Origin: Bacteroidales bacterium
Lineage (GTDB): Bacteria; Bacteroidota; Bacteroidia; Bacteroidales; P3
Length of the DNA stretch: 11,213 nucleotides
Reading direction: 5' to 3'
NCBI GenBank assembly: GCA_021443125.1
Contig: JABUUQ010000002.1
Span: forward strand, 1,243,273-1,254,485
The notes under the pieces were generated by a model. That model was given only the letters and a program-made list of their open reading frames with translations, had not been told where the DNA came from and made no database searches. Each line of letters starts with the position of its first letter. The stretch's first letter is position 1. The translations under genes were made by a program, and so were the position numbers. This document shows positions 6,540 through 11,213 of this stretch, piece after piece.

Positions 6540-7449
6540 TCTTGAGGCTCATAATTTTCTTTTAGACTATCATCCCGAATACACAAAAGAAGATATAATA
6601 AAAAACATATCTTCTTACGATGCTTTGATAGTAAGAAGCAAGATTGACATTGATAAAGAAATCATAGATAAAGCCTTAAATCTCAAATGCATAGCAAGAA
6701 GTGGTGCAGGAATGGACAGCATTGACACCGACTATGCTGAAAGCAAAGGAATAGAGTGTATAAATTCACCTGAAGGCAACCGAGATGCTGTAGGCGAACA
6801 TGCTTTGGGTTTGTTGCTGGCACTTTTCAACAATATAGCATCAGCAGACAAAGAAGTAAGGCAAGGTATCTGGTTGAGAGAAGCAAATAGAGGACTTGAG
6901 ATTAAAGGAAAAACAATAGGAATTATCGGCTATGGCAACATGGGAAATGCTTTTGCCCAACGTCTTTCGGGTTTCGATTGCGAAGTTATAGCATATGACA
7001 AATACAAACACTATTTTTCAAATCCTTTTGCCAAAGAAGTTTCTTTGGAAGATATATTTAGGAATGCCGATGTATTGTCTTTGCACACTCCTCTGACACC
7101 TGAAACAAAATACATGGTCAATGAGAAGTTTATCTCAAAGTTCCACAAACCTTTCTATCTTATCAACACGTCTCGAGGTAAAGTTGTATGTTTGAAAGAT
7201 TTGATAAAAGCAATGAAAGATAAAAAAATACTTGGTGCTGCTCTCGATGTATTGGAATATGAATCAATGTCTTTGGGCAGACTTACGCCAGAAAATCAGC
7301 AAGCCGAACAAGAGTTACAAGAATTGTTTGCCATGAAAAACACAGTTCTTTCTCCTCATGTTGCAGGGTGGACAAAAGAGTCTTATTATAAGCTTGCCTA
7401 CTATCTTTCCGAAAAAATCATTCGTTGTTTCGAAGAAACAGCAAATTAA
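6454..7449 (+). CDS. D-2-hydroxyacid dehydrogenase (phosphoglycerate dehydrogenase-like)
   Basis: An NAD(P)-dependent cytoplasmic oxidoreductase that interconverts 2-hydroxy and 2-oxo acids; the substrate cannot be read from the sequence. The 331-aa product has the split catalytic domain with SGAGMDSID and GEHALGLLLA, then the Rossmann motif IGIIGYGNMGNAFA (GYGNMG at 159-164) and LHTPLTPET. The catalytic triad is complete: Arg241 (NTSRGK), Glu268 (DVLEYE) and His302 (SPHVAGWT). Homologous sequence begins only at about residue 15 (KVLIIDEAHEVL). The start is therefore either the ATG at 6454, which adds a polar 14-residue leader and overlaps GH25 by 86 nt, or a GTG at 6499, which overlaps by 41 nt and gives the family's usual length of about 316 aa. 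I list the ATG. No separate promoter is visible, so it is probably co-transcribed with the GH25 gene. Confidence 0.88.
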   Translation: MSSQNNNLQRKSQPKVLIIDEAHEVLKNNLEAHNFLLDYHPEYTKEDIIKNISSYDALIVRSKIDIDKEIIDKALNLKCIARSGAGMDSIDTDYAESKGIECINSPEGNRDAVGEHALGLLLALFNNIASADKEVRQGIWLREANRGLEIKGKTIGIIGYGNMGNAFAQRLSGFDCEVIAYDKYKHYFSNPFAKEVSLEDIFRNADVLSLHTPLTPETKYMVNEKFISKFHKPFYLINTSRGKVVCLKDLIKAMKDKKILGAALDVLEYESMSLGRLTPENQQAEQELQELFAMKNTVLSPHVAGWTKESYYKLAYYLSEKIIRCFEETAN

Positions 7450-7502
7450 AACAAGGTTTCAACAAAATAAAACGCCATTTTAATTTATTGAAACAAAGGA
7501 AG
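7446..7502. repeat. Intergenic palindrome-repeat cluster, copy C
   Basis: This cluster holds TTAAAACAAGGTTTCAA (7446-7462, containing the dehydrogenase stop codon) and ATAAAACGCCATTTTAA (7467-7483). A half-unit, TTGAAACAAAGGAAG, follows at 7488-7502. On the reverse strand the second unit reads TTAAAATGGCGTTTTAT, almost identical to the unit at 161-177. The cluster lies before the bidirectional terminator, between convergent genes. Confidence 0.6.
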
Positions 7503-7553
7503 AAAAAAACGACTCTTTAGACAAATCGGGCAATAGATTATTGAACAAATAGA

Positions 7554-7586
7554 AAAAGGCTTGAAAGTTATACTCTCAAGCCTTTT
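7554..7586. terminator. Bidirectional rho-independent terminator
   Basis: AAAAGGCTTGA (7554-7564) pairs perfectly with TCAAGCCTTTT (7576-7586) around an 11-nt loop. On the plus strand the stem ends in CCTTTTGTTT, and on the minus strand in CCTTTTTCTATTTG. The hairpin therefore fits both the dehydrogenase gene (+) and rny (-), which converge here. It is the strongest terminator in the window. Confidence 0.88.
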
Positions 7587-7605
7587 GTTTATGATTCAGT
7601 ATTCT

Positions 7606-9147
7606 TTATTTAGCGTAATTTACAGCTCTTGTTTCACGAATAACTGTTACCTTAATCATGCCAGGGAATACCATTTCTGTTTGAATTCTCTTTGAAAGGT
7701 CCATAGAAAGTTGTGCTGCTTCTTGGTCTGTCATCTTTTCTGCAGAAACAATAACTCTAAGTTCCCTGCCTGCCTGAATAGCGTAAGTCTTCAATATACC
7801 ATCGTAAGACATAGCCAATTCTTCCAATTTATTCAAACGATTTATGTAAGCTTCAACAACTTCGCGTCTTGCTCCTGGTCTTGCTCCTGAAATAGCATCA
7901 CAAACCTGAACAATAGGAGCGTAAAGACTTGTCATCTCTATTTCGTCGTGGTGAGAACCTATAGCGTTGCAGATTTCTGCTTTCTCTTTGAATTTTTCCG
8001 CAAGTTTCATACCATGTATTGCGTGTGGAAGTTCTGGTTCATCGTCTGGAACTTTACCAATATCGTGCAACAAACCTGCTCTTTTTGCTATCTTTGGATT
8101 CAAACCAAGTTCTGCAGCCATAGTAGCACAAAGATTAGCAACTTCTCTTGAGTGTTGAAGAAGATTTTGTCCGTAAGAAGAACGATACTTCATCTTACCA
8201 ACCATTCTTACAAGTTCGTGGTGAAGATTTACTATTCCTAAATCAATACAAGTTCTCTTGCCTATTTCCATAACTTCTTGATCAACCTGTTTCTTGGTCT
8301 TTGCAACAACTTCTTCAATTCTTGCAGGGTGAATTCTACCATCGGTTACAAGTTTATGCAAAGAAAGACGTGCAACCTCTCTTCTTACTGGGTCAAAGCA
8401 AGACAACAAGATAGCATCAGGAGAATCATCTATGATAACTTCCACTCCTGTAAGATTTTCCAATGTACGAATATTTCTTCCTTCACGACCAATGATGCGA
8501 CCTTTAACTTCTTCGTTCTCAAGGTTGAAGACTGAAACTGTATTTTCTATTGCTGTTTCTGCAGCCGTTCTTTGAATAGATTCTACAACGATTTTTTTGG
8601 CTTGTTGATTGGCTGTCATCTTTGCCTCTTCAACAATTTCCATAATTTTATTCATTGCATCGCTCTTTGCTTCTTCTGTCAAAGTTTCAACAAGTTGAGC
8701 TTTTGCTTCTTCTGCGCTAAGTCCGGCAATTTGTTCAAGCTTTTGTACGCTTTCTTGATATGTTTTTTCAACTTCTTCTTGTCTAAGTGTAAGTCTTTCT
8801 GCTTGTTTTTTAAGCTGTTCTTTAGCTTGATTAAACTCAACACTTTTCTTTTTCAATTCCTCAACCTCTTTATTGAAAGATTGTTCTTTTTGACGAAGTT
8901 TGTTTTCGCTTTGTTGAACACGATTGTTTCTTTCCTGACATTCTTTTTCGTGTTCAGACTTCAACTGCAAGAATTTCTCCTTTGCCTGAAGCATTTTTTC
9001 TTTTTTAATGATTTCTGCCTTATCTTCGGCTTCCTTTACTATGCTTTCACTCTTTTTCATAAGAGTTGAACGCATCATTTTTGTAGCTACAAGAATTCCT
9101 ATTCCAAATGCTACAATTGCTACGATTATGCTTATTACTACTCCCAT
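7606..9147 (-). CDS. rny: Ribonuclease Y
   Basis: RNase Y is a membrane-bound endoribonuclease that starts mRNA decay. The 513-aa product shows the full family architecture. It has an N-terminal transmembrane helix (about residues 3-21), a long charged coiled coil (about 30-200), a KH domain with the RNA-binding loop IIGREGRN (218-225), and an HD hydrolase domain with LLHDIGK (His361-Asp362) and GSHHDE (His399-His400). It ends with the conserved C-terminal segment containing FPGMIKVTVIRE. The length matches the family and no domain is missing. The gene lies about 50 nt downstream of the 6S-like RNA on the same strand and ends at the bidirectional terminator. Many open frames antisense to it are shadows of its biased coiled-coil codons. 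Confidence 0.96.
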   Translation of the reverse strand: MGVVISIIVAIVAFGIGILVATKMMRSTLMKKSESIVKEAEDKAEIIKKEKMLQAKEKFLQLKSEHEKECQERNNRVQQSENKLRQKEQSFNKEVEELKKKSVEFNQAKEQLKKQAERLTLRQEEVEKTYQESVQKLEQIAGLSAEEAKAQLVETLTEEAKSDAMNKIMEIVEEAKMTANQQAKKIVVESIQRTAAETAIENTVSVFNLENEEVKGRIIGREGRNIRTLENLTGVEVIIDDSPDAILLSCFDPVRREVARLSLHKLVTDGRIHPARIEEVVAKTKKQVDQEVMEIGKRTCIDLGIVNLHHELVRMVGKMKYRSSYGQNLLQHSREVANLCATMAAELGLNPKIAKRAGLLHDIGKVPDDEPELPHAIHGMKLAEKFKEKAEICNAIGSHHDEIEMTSLYAPIVQVCDAISGARPGARREVVEAYINRLNKLEELAMSYDGILKTYAIQAGRELRVIVSAEKMTDQEAAQLSMDLSKRIQTEMVFPGMIKVTVIRETRAVNYAK

Positions 9148-9167
9148 AATGATTGTTTATCATCATC

Positions 9168-9200
9168 GAAAGTTAAAGAAAAGATATATGTATTGACCAA
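9168..9200 (-). promoter_or_regulatory. Possible rny promoter
   Basis: On the minus strand, TTG (9200-9198) is followed 22 nt later by TAACTTTC (9175-9168), one base off TAnnTTTG, 20 nt before the rny ATG. The spacing falls in the classic Bacteroidota -33/-7 range. The -7 match is imperfect, and the element overlaps the end of the 6S-like RNA terminator, so the call is weak. Confidence 0.35.
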
Positions 9201-9422
9201 GAAAAAAAATGCTACACCGCGATTATGGACATAGGAGTTTGCGCAAAACCCTATTATGATAAGATTTAGGCGCCTGCCAACATCAATCTTCCACTGTCCC
9301 AGAGGACTCCAAAAGGAGTGAGGCCTGATTTCCTTTGACCCAAGGCTAACCCATTATTGTGAATTAAACTGTTGAGTTTGCGAACTGTTATCCAAACCCG
9401 ATGTAGCTTACAGTTTATTTGT
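9200..9422 (-). ncRNA. ssrS: 6S RNA-like small RNA
   Basis: This non-coding gap between zapA and rny is more GC-rich than other gaps and can form a long rod. GCTACATCG (9407-9399) pairs with CGGTGTAGC (9219-9211) over 9 bp with one G-U as a closing stem, followed directly by a run of eight T (9209-9202). Inside are two weakly paired strands (a possible central bubble) and a hairpin ATAGG-GTTT/AAAC-CCTAT (around 9232-9255). An apical hairpin ACTCC-TTTT-GGAGT lies near 9305-9320. The length (about 200 nt), the rod with a central bubble and the position next to zapA all fit 6S RNA, which binds housekeeping RNA polymerase by mimicking open promoter DNA. The exact 5' end is inferred from the -7 box at 9430-9437. 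The identity rests on hand folding and context, not on a covariance search. Confidence 0.72.
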
Positions 9423-9429
9423 TTTATTT

Positions 9430-9437
9430 CAAATATC
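9430..9437 (-). promoter_or_regulatory. ssrS: Probable -7 box for the 6S-like RNA
   Basis: On the minus strand this reads GATATTTG, one mismatch from TAnnTTTG. Transcription would start near 9422, about 15 nt before the closing stem. No convincing -33 TTG is present, so processing from a zapA read-through transcript is an alternative. Confidence 0.45.
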
Positions 9438-9482
9438 GCTTCAAAAATATTGTTGTTGGTTGTGTATAATGTATTGTATAAA

Positions 9483-9803
9483 CTATTTTTCTACATTTGC
9501 CAAAGCCATGTCTAATAACTTATCTACCTCTATTGCAGTTTGGATATCTTTTTGTTCAGCTGATTTTATCTTATTCAACTCTTTGAATTTTTCCTCTGTT
9601 TTTATGTTTGAAACAACTGCTTGCAACAAAACCATAGCCATCAAATCTTGCTTGTCTCTATAATCCTTCCTATTTGCATAAGCATTTATACCAGCATTTA
9701 TAGTCTCGTTAGCTTTTCTGAAAACCCATTCGTCTTCTTGCCTTATCTTAAGATTATAGCTTCTTTGACTAATCTCCAATTCTATTGCAATTTTTTCATC
9801 CAT
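9483..9803 (-). CDS. zapA: Cell division protein ZapA
   Basis: ZapA binds FtsZ filaments at midcell and cross-links them, stabilising the Z-ring. The 106-aa product has the family layout: a short N-terminal beta region (KIAIELEISQRSYNLKI), the E-x-x-x-RKANETINAGINAY helix, then DKQDLMAMVLLQAVVSNIK at the start of a long C-terminal coiled-coil helix. The length is normal. It starts 15 nt after the coiled-coil gene, so the two are almost certainly co-transcribed. The 6S-like RNA follows about 60 nt downstream on the same strand. Confidence 0.88.
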   Translation of the reverse strand: MDEKIAIELEISQRSYNLKIRQEDEWVFRKANETINAGINAYANRKDYRDKQDLMAMVLLQAVVSNIKTEEKFKELNKIKSAEQKDIQTAIEVDKLLDMALANVEK

Positions 9804-9818
9804 AAACTTAATATCCCA

Positions 9819-10121
9819 CTACATTGATGATATTACAGCAATACTTTTATCTATTTTTTCTATTAAGTCGTTAATAATATCTATATATTCAGAAACTTCC
9901 GAATTGTTAATTAAATTAGTTTTATTGTTTATTCTTTCTTTTAATTCTTTATTTTCTTGTTCTATTCGCGTCTGTTGAAGTTTTAAAGTTTCAATTTGAG
10001 CATTCAATCTCTTTATCTCTGCTTCTCTTTCTGCCAATATTCGCTTCATATCATATTCTCTTCCAACAAGAATAGTTACTTTTTGTTTTATAGAAGCTAA
10101 TATGTCAGTCAAATCTTCCAT
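9819..10121 (-). CDS. Small coiled-coil protein encoded upstream of zapA
   Basis: The 100-aa product has no signal peptide or membrane segment. Residues about 20-70 form a strong coiled coil with a heptad pattern and many Glu, Lys, Gln and Arg (EREAEIKRLNAQIETLKLQQ is typical). A polar linker (NKTNLINNSE) follows, then a second short amphipathic helix (YIDIINDLIEKIDKSIAVI). I do not recognise a named family. The placement directly before zapA and the coiled-coil make-up suggest a ZapA partner comparable in role to ZapB or Caulobacter ZauP, but that is inference. It has its own perfect -7 box 20 nt upstream and heads a two-gene unit with zapA. The ATG at 10121 is the only reasonable start. Confidence 0.8.
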   Translation of the reverse strand: MEDLTDILASIKQKVTILVGREYDMKRILAEREAEIKRLNAQIETLKLQQTRIEQENKELKERINNKTNLINNSEVSEYIDIINDLIEKIDKSIAVISSM

Positions 10122-10140
10122 TTACGCGTTTATTGTTTTG

Positions 10141-10162
10141 CAAATTTATAATATTTTTACAA
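10141..10162 (-). promoter_or_regulatory. Promoter for the coiled-coil-zapA unit
   Basis: On the minus strand this reads TAAATTTG (10148-10141), a perfect TAnnTTTG match 20 nt before the ATG. A TTG (10162-10160) lies 11 nt upstream of the box. The leader would be only about 15 nt long. The box sits in the 67-nt gap after ribBA, where I see no strong terminator, so read-through from ribBA is possible. Confidence 0.6.
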
Positions 10163-10188
10163 CACTTTACTTGTTTTGCAACAAAAAT

Positions 10189-11213
10189 TTATTCAATAGG
10201 CAATTCGTGGCCCATTCTTTCTTTTTTTGTAACAAGATAGCCATGATTGTAGTGATTTGGTTCTATTACAATAGGAACTGTCTCTGAAATTGTTATTCCA
10301 AAACCCTCCAAACCTACTCTTTTCAATGGATTGTTGGTCATCAATCTCAAATTTGTTGCATTCATATCCCTAAGAATCTGAGCACCTATTCCATAATTTC
10401 TTTCATCTGGTTTGAAACCCAAAGCAACATTTGCATCAACAGTATCCAACCCTTGTTCTTGAAGATGGTATGCATGCAATTTGTTAATCAAGCCTATACC
10501 TCTGCCCTCTTGATTCATATATACAATAAGGCCTTTACCTTCTTTCTCTATCGTTTGCATAGCAGTGTGAAGTTGGTCGCCACAATCGCATTTCATGCTA
10601 CCAAAAATATCTCCTGTGGCACAACAAGAATGAACCCTGCAAAGTATTGGTTCGTCTTTTTCCCATTCACCTTTCTTTAGTACAAGATGAGTAAGACCAT
10701 TATTTAGTTGTGTATAAGCTATAAGTTTGAACACACCAAATTGTGTAGGAAGTGTTACTTCTTCTTCTTTCTTTATAAGGGTTTCGTGCTCCAAACGATA
10801 TGCTATCAAATCCTTAATAGTTATTATTTTAAGGTTGTGCTTTTCTGCAAACTCCAACAACTGTGGCATTCGTGCCATTGTGCCATCTTCATTCATTATT
10901 TCCATCAAACAACCTGCAGGATACAAGTTGGTAAGTTTGCAAAGGTCAACGACTGCTTCTGTATGGCCAGCACGTTTCAAAACTCCTTCATCTTGAGCAT
11001 ACAAAGGATTGATATGACCAGGACGACCAAAGTCTGTAGGTTTTGCATTAGGATTTGCAAGCCAGTTTATAGTTGCTGCTCTGTCTGTTGCAGAAACTCC
11101 TGTGGTGCAACCTTCCAATTTATCAACGGTTATAGTGAAAGGAGTGCCAAGCATAGAGGTATTGTCTTGCACTTGGTGCGGAAGATTAAGTTCTTGACAC
11201 CTTGACAAAGTTA
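10189..11213 (-). CDS. ribBA: RibBA: DHBP synthase / GTP cyclohydrolase II (5' end outside window)
   Basis: This bifunctional cytoplasmic enzyme supplies both riboflavin precursors: 3,4-dihydroxy-2-butanone 4-phosphate from ribulose 5-phosphate, and the pyrimidine intermediate from GTP. About 340 residues are visible. The roughly 70-75 N-terminal residues, with the start of the RibB domain, lie beyond the window. Visible RibB motifs are TTGVSATDRAATI, DFGRPGHINPL and RAGHTEAVVDL. The RibA half starts near the LPTQFGVFKLIAY segment and has RVHSCCATGDIFGSMKCDCG (zinc-ligand cysteines in the C-x(10)-C-x-C pattern), NQEGRGIGL, DANVALGF and LMTNNPLKR. Both halves look intact. The TTG near 11208 is an internal Leu codon, not the start. 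Confidence 0.94.
   Translation of the reverse strand, partial: TLSRCQELNLPHQVQDNTSMLGTPFTITVDKLEGCTTGVSATDRAATINWLANPNAKPTDFGRPGHINPLYAQDEGVLKRAGHTEAVVDLCKLTNLYPAGCLMEIMNEDGTMARMPQLLEFAEKHNLKIITIKDLIAYRLEHETLIKKEEEVTLPTQFGVFKLIAYTQLNNGLTHLVLKKGEWEKDEPILCRVHSCCATGDIFGSMKCDCGDQLHTAMQTIEKEGKGLIVYMNQEGRGIGLINKLHAYHLQEQGLDTVDANVALGFKPDERNYGIGAQILRDMNATNLRLMTNNPLKRVGLEGFGITISETVPIVIEPNHYNHGYLVTKKERMGHELPIE

Noticed and set aside
7446..7502. Repeat cluster C as a CRISPR-like array
   Set aside because: The units are short, degenerate palindromes without uniform spacers, and no cas genes are present.
8572..9069. 165-codon open frame on the plus strand inside rny, rich in Phe, Leu and Cys
   Set aside because: It is the antisense shadow of the Glu/Lys/Gln-rich coiled coil of RNase Y. 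It has no promoter and no recognisable protein pattern.
9200..9422. Riboswitch or leader for rny instead of a free small RNA
   Set aside because: The closing stem is followed directly by eight T and rny has room for its own promoter. The rod shape and zapA neighbourhood fit 6S RNA better, although a leader role is not excluded.
10122..10188. Possible terminator hairpin after ribBA (TTGTT-GCAA-AACAA on the minus strand)
   Set aside because: The stem is only 5 bp of A/T-rich pairs and is not followed by a T run, so I do not call it a terminator.
10708..11205. 165-codon plus-strand open frame opposite ribBA
   Set aside because: The sense frame encodes well-conserved RibBA motifs throughout. 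The antisense frame has no family pattern and no start signal.

Overview
The window looks like ordinary core chromosome from an AT-rich member of the Bacteroidota, probably Bacteroidales. The evidence is: promoter -7 boxes of the Bacteroidota type (TAnnTTTG, usually TATCTTTG) upstream of most transcription units; no Shine-Dalgarno sequences; a PepSY-like lipoprotein; a fused RibBA; an RNase Y; and an XseA with the GHSTNE motif I associate with this phylum. I see no prophage, transposase, CRISPR array, tRNA or rRNA.

Layout from left to right. 1-86 (-) is the start of a secreted protein cut by the window edge. It diverges from xseA-xseB (284-1666, +), the two subunits of exonuclease VII. Convergent to xseB is a PepSY-like lipoprotein gene (1733-2185, -). 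Next is a run of minus-strand genes that reads leftwards from 5501: a beta-CASP metallo-beta-lactamase-fold RNase, a secreted thioredoxin-like protein and the type II dehydroquinase aroQ. These are joined by 1-nt and 4-nt overlaps. A repeat-filled gap then leads to an AlkD-family DNA glycosylase. Divergent from the RNase is a membrane-anchored GH25 muramidase (5637-6539, +). Its last 86 nt overlap, out of frame, the start of a D-2-hydroxyacid dehydrogenase (6454-7449, +). A bidirectional terminator (7554-7586) separates this from the right-hand minus-strand block.

The right-hand block reads leftwards: ribBA (cut by the window end), a 100-aa coiled-coil protein, zapA, a 6S-like RNA (about 9200-9422) and rny. 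It groups riboflavin synthesis, cell division (ZapA and a probable coiled-coil partner), global control of RNA polymerase (6S RNA) and mRNA decay (RNase Y). The zapA-6S RNA order recalls the zapA-ssrS linkage of gammaproteobacteria.

The features least explained by standard annotation are these. A family of 17-bp imperfect palindromes (TTRAAACNNNGTTTYAA-like) fills three unlinked intergenic gaps. The 6S-like RNA has a 9-nt duplication that would allow two alternative folds. A TTG sits 12 nt upstream of three of the -7 boxes. The GH25/dehydrogenase reading-frame overlap is unusually long. I found no convincing new multi-gene system.
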